From: JAOPZW01 sp036555665
GTDB taxonomy: Bacteria > Actinomycetota > Thermoleophilia > Solirubrobacterales > Solirubrobacteraceae
Direction of reading: 5' to 3'
Assembly: GCA_036555665.1 (NCBI GenBank)
Contig: DATBKW010000192.1
Location: 1 to 29,532 of the forward strand
Length of the DNA stretch: 29,532 nt
Below, in pieces: positions 21,613-29,532 of this stretch; position 1 is the stretch's first letter; every line of letters starts with the position of its first letter. The notes under the pieces were generated by a model that ran no database searches, was not told where the DNA came from, and saw nothing but the letters and a program-made list of their open reading frames with translations. Both the position numbers and the translations under genes were made by a program.

Positions 21613-21951
21613 CTAGTGGACCATCAGGGGGCTCGGGTTGGCCGTGACGGAAAGCCCCGCCTCGACGAACGCAGCGTCGAGATCCGAGAGGAGCGCAAGC
21701 TCGGAGTCGGAAAGCCGCTCCAGCAGCGTGCGCGCCGGGTCCTCGATGCGTGAGTAGTCCGCGGTCTGCAGCCGCTCGTCGTCCAGCTGGTTGCGGTGCC
21801 GGTCGTAGACCTCTTGTTTCCCGTCCGGGCCGTCCGCATTGACGTACTCGCGCCGGCCTTCGGCATCCTTGATCAGGTCCTTGAAGACCTCGAGCGCGAC
21901 GAGCTGGTCATCCGCGATGCTGGGGACGAGTCTCGACTTTCTCGTGGGCAT
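21613..21951 (-). CDS. Small acidic protein (112 aa) paired with the HDO-like enzyme
   Basis: I do not recognise this protein. It is charged and hydrophilic, with probable helices at about 14-32 (DDQLVALEVFKDLIKDAEGR) and 74-99 (RTLLERLSDSELALLSDLDA), a middle part rich in Arg, Asp and Tyr (VYDRHRNQLDDERLQTADYS), and a short uncharged tail VTANPSPLMVH. There is no Cys, membrane segment or signal peptide. The helix-then-tail layout recalls leader/core peptides of RiPP systems, but it could equally be a protein partner of the enzyme. ATG 21951 has an AGGGTG site 6 nt upstream; the longer frame from 22014 is Arg-rich and unlikely. Gap to the next gene is 24 nt. Confidence 0.7.
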   Translation of the reverse strand: MPTRKSRLVPSIADDQLVALEVFKDLIKDAEGRREYVNADGPDGKQEVYDRHRNQLDDERLQTADYSRIEDPARTLLERLSDSELALLSDLDAAFVEAGLSVTANPSPLMVH

Positions 21952-21957
21952 CGCATC

Positions 21958-22014
21958 ACCCTGCCCGCGTCTCCTATCGCTGTCAACCCTCGGCGCCCTC
22001 GGGCCGCTTGTCAA
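21958..22014 (-). promoter_or_regulatory. Promoter region with two TTGACA copies
   Basis: On the minus strand TTGACA occurs at 22014-22009 and again at 21986-21981, separated by 22 nt. The second is 17 nt from a weak -10 (CAGGGT, 21963-21958) that lies 6 nt before ATG 21951. The -10 is poor and overlaps the possible Shine-Dalgarno. Confidence 0.35.
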
Positions 22015-22037
22015 TGCGGTCGCGACTCCGCAAGAAT
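22008..22037 (+). promoter_or_regulatory. Candidate promoter for the cyclase/ATPase gene
   Basis: TTGTCA (22008-22013), an 18-nt spacer and AAGAAT (22032-22037) on the plus strand, overlapping the distal TTGACA of the divergent gene. It would leave a leader of roughly 50 nt before ATG 22096. Confidence 0.4.
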
Positions 22038-22095
22038 CGGGCTCGCCTAGGCAACCGGGGGCTCATATGGCTCGCGTAGACGTCAGAGGCGTCCC

Positions 22096-25000
22096 ATGAC
22101 CGCCGGCCCGGTCGCGAAGGACGCCCGCAAGGTCGTAACGATCCTGTTCACGGACATCACCGGCTCGACCGGGCTGGGCCAGGCACTCGACCCTGAGTCG
22201 CTGCAACACATGCTTGCGCGCTACTTCGCCGAGATGAGTGTGATCGTCGAACGCCACGGGGGGCTCGTCTCGAAGTTCATCGGCGACGCGGTGATGGCTG
22301 TCTTCGGGCTTCCGCGCGTCCATGAGGACGACCCCCTGCGCGCGGTGCGGGCGGCCGCCGAGATGCGCGATGAGCTCGCGCGGCTCAACGAGGAGTTCGC
22401 CGCATCATGGGGCGTCACAGTCGCGGTCCGCACCGGGGTGAACACCGGCGAGGTGCTTGCGCGCGAGCCGGGCGAAGGGCAGGCGCTCGTGGTCGGGGAC
22501 GCCGTCAACGTGGCGGCGCGGCTCGAGCAGGTGGCCGAGCCCGGGGAGATCCTCATCGGCGAAGACACCTACTCGCTGGTCCACGACGCGGTGGTCGCCG
22601 AGCCCGCCGGCCCGTTGGATCTCAGGGGCAAGCTGTCGCCCGTCCGAGCGTGGCGGCTCACCGAGGTCGTTGCTGATGCCCCTGGCTGGAGCCGCAGGCT
22701 CGACTCCCCGCTGGTCGGCCGCGAGCGCGAGCTCGGCGTACTCGAAGAGGCCTTCGGGCATGTGGAGACCGGCCTGACATGCAAGCTCGTCACGGTCATG
22801 GGGCCGGCCGGTGTGGGCAAGTCGCGGCTGGTCGCGGAGCTGGTGATGCGCCTGGGATCACGCGCGAGCGTGCTGCAGGGGCGCTGCCTGCCGTATGGCG
22901 AGGGCATCACGTTCTGGCCGATCGCCTCTGTGCTCATGGACGCGATCGGAATCGACGAGCGCGCAAGCGAGGACGAGGCGCGGCGCAGGATGTCCGACCT
23001 GCTCGCGGGCGGCGGCGATGCCGACACGGCAGACGACGGGCTGATCTGCGATGCCCTCGTACCGCTCCTCGGCTTCGGGGGCAACACGATCGGGATCCGC
23101 GAGACGTATTGGGCGGTGCGCACCCTGCTCGAGCGCCTCGCGAGCCGCACGGCGCTCGTCGTGGTGTTCGACGACATTCACTGGGGCGAAGCCACCTTCC
23201 TCGACCTGATCGAGTACCTCGGCGACTGGATGGGCACCGTCCCGGCCCTGCTCGTCTGCCAGGCGCGTCCTGAGCTGCTCGACGCGCGTCCGGGATGGCT
23301 GTCCACGGTGGAGAACGCGTCGGTCGTCACCCTGCGACCGCTGAGCACCGCCGAGACCAACAGCTTGATCCACGGCCTGGTCGGCGGCGCGGAGCTGCCG
23401 CGGGAGGCGCGAGCCCGGCTCGCTGCGGTGGCGGAGGGCAATCCGCTCTTCGTCGAGGAGACGCTCCGCATGCTGGTGGACCACGGCGTCCTGCAATCGC
23501 TCGACGGGCGCTGGACGATCACCGGTGACTTGTCGCGCATCACCATCCCGCCGACGATCCACGCGCTGCTCACCGCGCGGCTGGACCGGCTGGAGCCCGA
23601 GCAGAGAACGGTTACGGAGCGGGCGTCCGTCGTAGGGCGGACGTTCTGGTGGGGCGCAGTATCGGAGCTGTCTCCATCCGTCGTCCGTCCGCGCGTCGGC
23701 GCGTGCCTGCAGTCATTGGTGCGCAAGGAGCTGATCCGTCCCGACAAGTCCGAGATCCGGGGCGAGGATGCCTTTCGCTTCACCCACATGCTGATCCGCG
23801 ACGCCGCCTACCAGGCGATCCCGAAGGCGGTCCGTGCCGAGATGCACGAGCGGCTGGCCGACTGGATCACGGCGCACACAAGGGAGCTCGCCGGGGACTA
23901 CGAGGAGATCGTCGGCTACCACCTCGAGCAGGCCCATCGCTCGCTGCTCGAGCTCGGTCCGCCGGGGGAGCAGACCGCCGCGCTGGCGGGCCGCGCGGCG
24001 CAGACCCTGGCGTCGGCCGGCGAGCGCGCGTTCGCACGCGGCGACATGCCGGCCGCCGTGAACCTCCTCTCGCGTACGACGGCTCTGCTTCCCCCGCACG
24101 ACGCCCGGCGCTTGCAGCTGCTCATCGAGGTCGCGTTCGCACTGATGGAGACGGGCGACTTCGATCGGCTCGTCGCCGTGCGCGAGGAGCTGAGCGCGGC
24201 GGGCGCGGCCACGCGCGACGTCGGCCTCCAGGCGAACGCGACCATCGTGGGTCTCTGGATCCGCCTCTTCACCGAGCCTGAGGGATGGGTTCCTGAGGCG
24301 GAGCGTCAGGCGATGCGCGCGATCGTGACGTTCGGCGACGTCGGGGACGAGGGTGGCCTCGCGCGGGCATGGTCGCTCCTCGGCCTGCTGCAGATGATGA
24401 CCGCGCGATTTGCGCCGGCCGAGGACTCATGGTCGCGAGCGGTGGAGCACGCGCTTCGTGCCGGCAATCGCCGCGACGCGTTCGAGGGGCTGTCCTGGGT
24501 TCCCGGCGCCGTCTGGGCCGGCCCCATCCCCGCCGAGGAGGGGATCCGGCGCTGCCGCGAGGTGTTCGAGCGCGCCCAGGGCGACAAGAAGGCGATGGCC
24601 AGCGCGCTGTTCTCGCAGGGCCTGCTCGAGGCGGGGGTTGGCCGCTTCGCCGAGGCGAGAGACCTCTTCGGGCGAGCGCGAGCACTGCTCGAGGAAGTCG
24701 CCCTCCCCGTGTGGATCGCCGGTCCACTGACCCAGTGCCTCGGCTGGGCTTTGCTGCTCGAGGGCGATCTGGTGGGCGCCGAGCGCGAGCTGCGTAGGGG
24801 CCACGAGACGCTGAGCGCCATCGGCGAAGTGCCGCTGCTCTCGACTGTGGCGGGACTGCTGGCCGAGGCGATCCATGCCCAGGGGCGCTACGAGGAGGCA
24901 GAGGCATTCACGCGCGTCAGCGAGGAATTGGCCGGAGCCGAGGACGTCTACACGCACGTGCTCTGGCGGAGCGTGCGGGCCAAGGCGCTGGCGCGGAGAG

Positions 25001-25260
25001 GCCGGCTTGACGAGGCGATGGCGCTGGCGCGCGAGTCCGTCACGCTCGTCCAGGCCACCGACTCGCTGCACCTGCGGTGGCATGCGCTCATGAGCCAGGC
25101 GGAGGTTCTCGGCGCCGCCGGTCGCCCGGCTGAGGCCCGGGCGGCTTTGCACGAGGCGATCGATGCCGCCGAGCGCAAGCAGAATCTCGTCGGCGCGCGG
25201 CTCGCTCGCGCGGCCTTGGAGGCGCTCTACGCCACGCGCCCGCAGCCGCGCACGACGTAG
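22096..25260 (+). CDS. Class III adenylate cyclase domain - AAA/STAND ATPase - TPR regulator
   Basis: A 1054-aa cytoplasmic protein. Residues about 12-190 are a class III cyclase: metal Asp D20 (TILFTDITGST) and D64 (SKFIGDAVMAVFG), adenine-type K60 and D135, and transition-state N138 and R142 (VVGDAVNVAARLEQ). All catalytic residues are present, so it should make cAMP. An ATPase follows, with SPLVGRERELGVLEEAF, Walker A GPAGVGKS (236-243) and Walker B LVVVFDDIHWGE (D359/D360), then NPLFVEETLRML and a winged-helix-like part. From about 640 to the end the chain is TPR-like helical repeats. This is a widespread actinobacterial architecture in which peptide or protein binding to the TPRs is thought to gate the ATPase and cyclase. 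AGAGG lies 10 nt before ATG 22096. The last 34 nt overlap the convergent gene. The signal is unknown. Confidence 0.93.
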   Translation: MTAGPVAKDARKVVTILFTDITGSTGLGQALDPESLQHMLARYFAEMSVIVERHGGLVSKFIGDAVMAVFGLPRVHEDDPLRAVRAAAEMRDELARLNEEFAASWGVTVAVRTGVNTGEVLAREPGEGQALVVGDAVNVAARLEQVAEPGEILIGEDTYSLVHDAVVAEPAGPLDLRGKLSPVRAWRLTEVVADAPGWSRRLDSPLVGRERELGVLEEAFGHVETGLTCKLVTVMGPAGVGKSRLVAELVMRLGSRASVLQGRCLPYGEGITFWPIASVLMDAIGIDERASEDEARRRMSDLLAGGGDADTADDGLICDALVPLLGFGGNTIGIRETYWAVRTLLERLASRTALVVVFDDIHWGEATFLDLIEYLGDWMGTVPALLVCQARPELLDARPGWLSTVENASVVTLRPLSTAETNSLIHGLVGGAELPREARARLAAVAEGNPLFVEETLRMLVDHGVLQSLDGRWTITGDLSRITIPPTIHALLTARLDRLEPEQRTVTERASVVGRTFWWGAVSELSPSVVRPRVGACLQSLVRKELIRPDKSEIRGEDAFRFTHMLIRDAAYQAIPKAVRAEMHERLADWITAHTRELAGDYEEIVGYHLEQAHRSLLELGPPGEQTAALAGRAAQTLASAGERAFARGDMPAAVNLLSRTTALLPPHDARRLQLLIEVAFALMETGDFDRLVAVREELSAAGAATRDVGLQANATIVGLWIRLFTEPEGWVPEAERQAMRAIVTFGDVGDEGGLARAWSLLGLLQMMTARFAPAEDSWSRAVEHALRAGNRRDAFEGLSWVPGAVWAGPIPAEEGIRRCREVFERAQGDKKAMASALFSQGLLEAGVGRFAEARDLFGRARALLEEVALPVWIAGPLTQCLGWALLLEGDLVGAERELRRGHETLSAIGEVPLLSTVAGLLAEAIHAQGRYEEAEAFTRVSEELAGAEDVYTHVLWRSVRAKALARRGRLDEAMALARESVTLVQATDSLHLRWHALMSQAEVLGAAGRPAEARAALHEAIDAAERKQNLVGARLARAALEALYATRPQPRTT

Positions 25261-26642
25261 CGCACCGTGCGCGTGCGGCCGTGGCGGGGGGTGAAGCGAA
25301 CGGTCGCCGTCCGCTTGGCGCTGTCGGCCCGCAGGTCGACGAGCGTCGACCAGCGCGAGCGGTGCAGGATCCGCGAGCGGCGGACCGATACGCGTGCGCT
25401 CCGCAGCACCGTGCTCGGGCTCACGAGCTCGCCGCCCCGCGCGGCCTGCACGCGCAGGTGCACGCGCCGCTCGCTGACGCAGTCGCCCAGGTCGGTCCGC
25501 AGCTGCACGGTGGTGTCGCCGAAGCGCGCCCGCGCGACGTTCGCGCGCCGCGGATCGACGACGTAGACCCAGATCGGCGCGCTCTCGGTGTCGCCGCCGT
25601 TGACGGCCACCCCGTGGCCCGCCGGGTTGGTGGCCAGCTCGAGCGTGTAGAGCGCGTCGTGACTGATGGCGAGCGTCGCCTCCGAGGACCACAGCGCGCC
25701 GCCGTCGGTCGAGGTCACCATGTCGAGCAGGTAGTCGAACCCCGGCGGATCGACCGCCCACAGGCCGGTCAGCCGCGTGCCCGAGCCCGCGAGCGCGAAC
25801 GAGCTGTCGTAGCTCACCCCGCCGACGTTGACGGGCGCCGTCCAGCGCGTGCCCGTCCAGCGCTGGGTGAACAGCTCCTCGCGCTTGGAGAAGGGCGTGG
25901 GCTCGAGCAGCGCCACCGGGCCGAGTGGCCCGGGAGCGAGCTCGGGCTGCTCGCCGTTGACGTCGGGCAGGTGCTGCCAGGCCCCGGGGTCGGCCCAGTT
26001 GGCGCCCGCGGGCAGACGGACCACGGCCGAGGGCCCGGCCCCCGAGCCGGATAGGTAGGCGTCGGCGCCCTGCACCGCGATGTCGTCGAACTGGCCGCGG
26101 TCGGCGAGCGTGACGCGCGACAGGCCGGCGTCGGACCCGTCGGGGCGGTAGACGGCGCCGGTGAGGTCGCCCGCGCCGTTGCCGACGGAGACCAGCCGCC
26201 CGTCGGGCATGACGTCGTTCTCGATGCCGAAGCCCTCGCCGAAGGCGACCGGCGCGCCGAAGGTCACCCCGCCGTCGCCGGACGTGGCCACGTACTGGCT
26301 GTAGTGGTTCTGAAGGTCGCGGCCGACGGTGACCTGAACCACGCCGGGCGCTCCCGGCAGCAGCACGCTCACCCGGCCGAGGTTGTAGCCGGCACCCGGG
26401 AAGGGGATGGTGGCCAGGCTGCGGCACGCGCGCGCACCCGCAGGCAGCACGCAGAGCTGGACCGCGTCGCCTTGCGCGCCGTAGACGTTGACCTTCCAGC
26501 CGATGTACGCGGTCCCTGTCGCGTCGACGGCCACGCCGGGGTTCTGCCCGGTGCCCACGATGAAATGCGGCGTGGCGCCCGCCGTGCCCGGAAGCACGCA
26601 TGCAAGCGCCGCCGCGAGTGCGACGACTCTCCCTGCCCGCAT
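25227..26642 (-). CDS. Secreted beta-propeller-like (BNR/sialidase-type repeat) protein
   Basis: A 471-aa protein with a Sec signal peptide (RVVALAAALACVLPGTAGA, cleavage before TPHFIV). The mature part, about 25-370, repeats short beta motifs such as NPGVAVDATGTAYIGWK, YVATSGDGGVTFGAPV, FDDIAVQGADAYLSG and MVTSTDGGALWSSEATLA; S-x-D-G-G-x-x-W/F is the Asp-box (BNR) signature of six- or seven-bladed propellers. The C-terminal 100 residues are an Arg-rich beta domain (RVHLRVQAARGGELVSPSTV, TATVRFTPRHGRTRTVRYVV) with two Cys likely to form a disulfide. No sialidase catalytic set is evident, so it is probably a binding or surface protein. It begins 16 nt after gltD, with a TAGACT box in the gap, so it may have its own promoter despite the tight spacing. 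Confidence 0.75.
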   Translation of the reverse strand: MRAGRVVALAAALACVLPGTAGATPHFIVGTGQNPGVAVDATGTAYIGWKVNVYGAQGDAVQLCVLPAGARACRSLATIPFPGAGYNLGRVSVLLPGAPGVVQVTVGRDLQNHYSQYVATSGDGGVTFGAPVAFGEGFGIENDVMPDGRLVSVGNGAGDLTGAVYRPDGSDAGLSRVTLADRGQFDDIAVQGADAYLSGSGAGPSAVVRLPAGANWADPGAWQHLPDVNGEQPELAPGPLGPVALLEPTPFSKREELFTQRWTGTRWTAPVNVGGVSYDSSFALAGSGTRLTGLWAVDPPGFDYLLDMVTSTDGGALWSSEATLAISHDALYTLELATNPAGHGVAVNGGDTESAPIWVYVVDPRRANVARARFGDTTVQLRTDLGDCVSERRVHLRVQAARGGELVSPSTVLRSARVSVRRSRILHRSRWSTLVDLRADSAKRTATVRFTPRHGRTRTVRYVVRGCGRVA

Positions 26643-26649
26643 CGGCGGC

Positions 26650-26655
26650 AGTCTA
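26650..26655 (-). promoter_or_regulatory. Candidate -10 box (TAGACT) for the propeller gene
   Basis: TAGACT on the minus strand lies 7 nt before ATG 26642 inside the 16-nt gap after gltD. The -35 would be within gltD and is weak. Confidence 0.35.
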
Positions 26656-26658
26656 GAG

Positions 26659-28161
26659 CTACAGACCGGGCGCCGCGACCTGCGGCGGGCCCTCGGGGCC
26701 CTCGTCGGCGTCGCCGCCGCCCACGAGGACGGGCTCGGCGCGCCGGCCCTCGAGGTAGCGGTCGACCATCCGCGCGCACTGGCGGCCCTCGTTGATCGCC
26801 CACACGATCAGCGACTGGCCGCGGCGCGCGTCGCCGGCGGCGAACACACCCGGGACGCTGGTCTCGTACGTCGGCGCCTTGACGTTGCCGCGGGGGTCCT
26901 TCTCGACCTGCAGCTGGTCGACCGCGCCCTCGTGCTCGGGATGCAGGAAGCCCATCGCCAGCAGCACGAGGTCGGCGTCGAGCACGCCCTCGGTGCCCTC
27001 GACAGGGCCGAACGGCGGCGCCGGCTGCGCCTGCGCGTAGTGCAGCTGCTGCACGCGCCCGTTGCCGGTGAGATGCGTGGTGACGACCGAGAAGTCCTGC
27101 TCGCCGCGGCCCGCCGCCTTCGCCTCCTCCATCGCGTAGCTCAGGCGGAACTTCAGCGGCCACAGCGGCCACGGGGTGCGGTCGTCGGGCCGCTTGGCCG
27201 GCGGCTCGGGCAGCAGCTCGAGCTGCACGATCGACGCCGCGCCCTCGCGGATCGAGTTGCCCACGCAGTCCGCGCCCGTGTCGCCCCCGCCGATGACGAT
27301 GACGTTCTTGCCCTTGGCGCTGATCGAGGTGTCGCCGGAGCCCGCCACCCAGCGGTTGCGCACGTAGAGGTAGTCCATGGCGAAATGCACGCCGTCGAGC
27401 TCGCGGCCAGGCACCGGCAGGTCGCGCGGCACGCGCGAGCCGATGGCCAGCACGACCGCGTCGAACTGCTCGCGCAGCTCCTCGGCCGTCACGTCGACGC
27501 CGACGTCGACGCCCAGCCGCAGCTCCACGCCCTCGGCCGCGAGCTGCTGCACGCGGCGCTCGACGACCGTCTTCTCGATCTTGAAGTCCGGCACGCCGAA
27601 GCGCACGAGGCCGCCCGCCGCCTCGTCGCGCTCGAAGAGCACGACCCGATGGCCCGCGCGGCGCAGCTGCTGGGCCGCGGCCATCCCCGCGGGGCCGGCG
27701 CCCACGACCGCGACGCTGTCGCCGGTCTCCCGGCGCGGCGGCATCGGCACGACCCAGCCCTCGTCCCAGGCCCGGTTGATGATTGCGACCTCGATCTGCT
27801 TGATCGTGACCGCGTCGCCCTCGCGGATCTCGAGCACGCACGAGGCCTCGCACGGCGCCGGGCACAGGCGCCCCGTGAACTCGGGGAAGTTGTTGGTCGC
27901 GTGCAGCTGGCGGATGGCGTCCTGCCAGCGGCCGCGGTAGACGAGGTCGTTCCAGTCGGGGATGAGGTTGCCCAGCGGGCAGCCGTTGTGGCAGAAGGGC
28001 ACCCCGCACTCCATGCAGCGCGCGCCCTGCGCGGCCAGCTCCTCGTCGGAGCGGCGGACGACGAACTCCCTGTAGGTGTGCTCGCCGCTGATGCGCTCGA
28101 GCGGGTCGTCGTACGGGATGCCGACACGCTCGATCTTCAGGAAGGCTCCGAGCTCGCCCAT
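26659..28161 (-). CDS. gltD: Glutamate synthase [NADPH] small chain
   Basis: A 500-aa protein, the usual length for GltD. The N-terminal [4Fe-4S] region has C49, C52, C57 and C61 (RCMECGVPFCHNGCPLGN) and C100, C104 and C108 (RLCPAPCEASCVL). The FAD motif VVGAGPAGMAAAQQL is at about 152-166, AAGGLVRFGVPDFKIEK follows, and the NADPH motif VIVIGGGDTGADCVG is near 296-310; VPGVFAAGDARRGQSLIVWA is the C-terminal FAD-binding stretch. It passes electrons from NADPH through FAD and the clusters to the large chain, where glutamine and 2-oxoglutarate become two glutamates. The start overlaps the gltB stop by one base (TGATG), so the two chains are made by coupled translation. The C-terminal extension (VLVGGGDADEGPEGPPQV) is acidic and not part of the fold. 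Confidence 0.97.
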   Translation of the reverse strand: MGELGAFLKIERVGIPYDDPLERISGEHTYREFVVRRSDEELAAQGARCMECGVPFCHNGCPLGNLIPDWNDLVYRGRWQDAIRQLHATNNFPEFTGRLCPAPCEASCVLEIREGDAVTIKQIEVAIINRAWDEGWVVPMPPRRETGDSVAVVGAGPAGMAAAQQLRRAGHRVVLFERDEAAGGLVRFGVPDFKIEKTVVERRVQQLAAEGVELRLGVDVGVDVTAEELREQFDAVVLAIGSRVPRDLPVPGRELDGVHFAMDYLYVRNRWVAGSGDTSISAKGKNVIVIGGGDTGADCVGNSIREGAASIVQLELLPEPPAKRPDDRTPWPLWPLKFRLSYAMEEAKAAGRGEQDFSVVTTHLTGNGRVQQLHYAQAQPAPPFGPVEGTEGVLDADLVLLAMGFLHPEHEGAVDQLQVEKDPRGNVKAPTYETSVPGVFAAGDARRGQSLIVWAINEGRQCARMVDRYLEGRRAEPVLVGGGDADEGPEGPPQVAAPGL

Positions 28162-29531
28162 CAGGCTGCGATCTCCTGGGCCGCAGCAGCCTGCTCGGCG
28201 AGCACGCGCTTGTAGTCGGTCGGGAAGACCTTGACGAAGCGCGGCAGCAGCTCCTGCCAGGAGTCCAGCACGCGCTTGGCGACCGGCGAGCCGGTGCGCC
28301 GCAGGTGCTCCTCGATCAGCGCGCGCGCTTGCGCCGCGTCGTCGGCGGTCAGCTCCTCGAGCTGGTCGAGCATCGCGCCGTTGACCTTGCCGCGGAACTC
28401 GCCGTGCTCGTCGAGCACGAAGGCAAGCCCGCCGCTCATGCCGGCGGCGAAGTTGCGCCCCGTCGCCCCCAGCACGACGACGCGCCCGCCGGTCATGTAC
28501 TCGCAGCCGTGGTCGCCGACGCCCTCGACGACCGCGTGCGCGCCGGAGTTGCGCACCGCGAAGCGCTCGCCCGCCATGCCGCGGAAGAACGCGCGCCCGC
28601 TGGTGGCGCCGTAGAGCACGGTGTTGCCGATGATCACGTTCTCTTCGGCGCGGTAGGTCACGTCGTCGGGCGGCATGACCGCGAGCGTCCCGCCCGACAG
28701 GCCCTTGCCGGCGTAGTCGTTGGTGTCGCCGTGCAGCGTGAAGCTCACGCCCGGCGCCAGCCAGCCGCCGAACGACTGCCCGGCCGAACCGCGCAGATGG
28801 ACCTGGATGGTGTCGGTGGGCAGGCCGTCGGCGCCGTGCTCGCGGGCGATCCTCGAGCTCAGCACGCCGCCCACGCAGCGGTTGACGTTGCGGATCGGGA
28901 TGTCGATCTGCACCGGCTGCTTGTGGGCGACGGCCAGCTCGGCGCGGCGCAGCAGCTCCCAGTCGAGGTGGTCGTCGAGGACCGGCGGCGGCGGCTTGAT
29001 CCGGCGGCGCACGGCGCCCTCGGGCACGACGGGGAAGTGCAGGATGTGGGTGAGGTCGACGCCGCGCGCCTTCCAGTGGTCGATGGCGTCGTCGACCTCG
29101 AGCAGGTCCGTGCGGCCGATCAGGTCGTCGAGCGAGCGCACGCCGAGCGAGGCCATGATCCCGCGCAGCTCCTCGGCCACGAAGAAGAAGAAGTTGACGA
29201 CGTGCTCGGGCGTGCCCTTGAAGCGCCTGCGCAGCTCCGGGTCCTGCGTGGCGATGCCGACGGGACACGTGTTGAGGTGGCAGGCGCGCATCATGATGCA
29301 GCCCGTCGCGATCAGCGGGGCCGTGGAGAAGCCGAACTCGTCGGCGCCCAGGCACGCGGCGATGGCCACGTCGCGGCCGGTCTTGAGCTGGCCGTCGGTC
29401 TGCACGACGATCCGCGAGCGCAGGTCGTTCTTCAGCAGCGTCTGCTGGGTCTCGGCCAGGCCGATCTCCCACGGCACGCCGGCCGACTGGATCGAGCTCA
29501 GCGGCGAGGCGCCGGTGCCGCCGTCGTGGCC
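28161..29531 (-). CDS. gltB: Glutamate synthase large chain, C-terminal 456 residues (partial)
   Basis: The frame enters from the right edge; its beginning lies beyond the window. The first visible residues GHDGGTGASPLSSIQSAG are the FMN/2-oxoglutarate-binding signature of the synthase barrel. C78, C84 and C89 (GCIMMRACHLNTCPVG, pattern C-x5-C-x4-C) hold the [3Fe-4S] cluster. The C-terminal beta-helix GXGXG domain follows from about residue 200, with IGNTVLYGATSGRAFFRGMA, RFAVRNSGAHAVVEGVGDHG and GRVVVLGATGRNFAAGMSGG. Full GltB is about 1500 aa, so roughly the last third is here. All expected motifs are intact. It forms the alpha subunit with GltD, encoded directly downstream, in the GOGAT arm of ammonia assimilation. 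Confidence 0.97.
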   Translation of the reverse strand, partial: GHDGGTGASPLSSIQSAGVPWEIGLAETQQTLLKNDLRSRIVVQTDGQLKTGRDVAIAACLGADEFGFSTAPLIATGCIMMRACHLNTCPVGIATQDPELRRRFKGTPEHVVNFFFFVAEELRGIMASLGVRSLDDLIGRTDLLEVDDAIDHWKARGVDLTHILHFPVVPEGAVRRRIKPPPPVLDDHLDWELLRRAELAVAHKQPVQIDIPIRNVNRCVGGVLSSRIAREHGADGLPTDTIQVHLRGSAGQSFGGWLAPGVSFTLHGDTNDYAGKGLSGGTLAVMPPDDVTYRAEENVIIGNTVLYGATSGRAFFRGMAGERFAVRNSGAHAVVEGVGDHGCEYMTGGRVVVLGATGRNFAAGMSGGLAFVLDEHGEFRGKVNGAMLDQLEELTADDAAQARALIEEHLRRTGSPVAKRVLDSWQELLPRFVKVFPTDYKRVLAEQAAAAQEIAA

Positions 29532-29532
29532 G

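Overview
The window is very GC-rich, densely coded chromosomal DNA. The high GC, GTG/TTG starts, ECF sigma/anti-sigma architecture and secreted Arg/Lys-rich beta proteins suggest an actinobacterium, most likely of the Thermoleophilia (Solirubrobacter/Conexibacter/Patulibacter-like). That placement is inference from style and gene content; no 16S or other marker gene is present. I see no tRNA, rRNA, CRISPR array, transposase or integrase.

Left part (1-8743): the 3' end of a gene that begins outside the window; a small unknown gene; a one-piece ECF sigma/zinc-finger anti-sigma protein; a DUF5996 protein; a divergent MarR repressor and 14-TM DHA2-type exporter sharing a striking tandem palindromic operator; then a translationally coupled signalling operon of response regulator-PP2C phosphatase, CHASE3 histidine kinase and Rcp1-like response regulator.

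Middle (8745-20838): a lysin-like multidomain peptidoglycan hydrolase followed by a holin-like membrane protein; divergently, a three-gene operon of two paralogous small proteins and a Dyp-type heme peroxidase; a zinc-knuckle protein that may belong to a DNA-glycosylase-like family; a secreted glycoside-hydrolase-like protein; a flavin monooxygenase-TetR operon whose promoter carries an inverted repeat; a secreted penicillin-acylase-family hydrolase; and a small secreted protein that appears frameshifted.

Right part (20866-29531): a hairpin terminator; a 112-aa acidic protein paired with a heme-oxygenase-like (probable diiron) enzyme; a large class III cyclase/ATPase/TPR regulator; a secreted repeat protein; and gltD with the C-terminal part of gltB (glutamate synthase), which runs off the right edge.

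A recurring feature is a TANNNT box placed 6-9 nt upstream of the start codon with no Shine-Dalgarno, implying leaderless transcripts for about nine genes. I used this to choose several start codons. The best leads for new biology are the Dyp-peroxidase operon with its duplicated companion proteins, the HDO-like enzyme with its small partner protein, and the phage-like lysin/holin pair. None of these functions is proven by the sequence alone.
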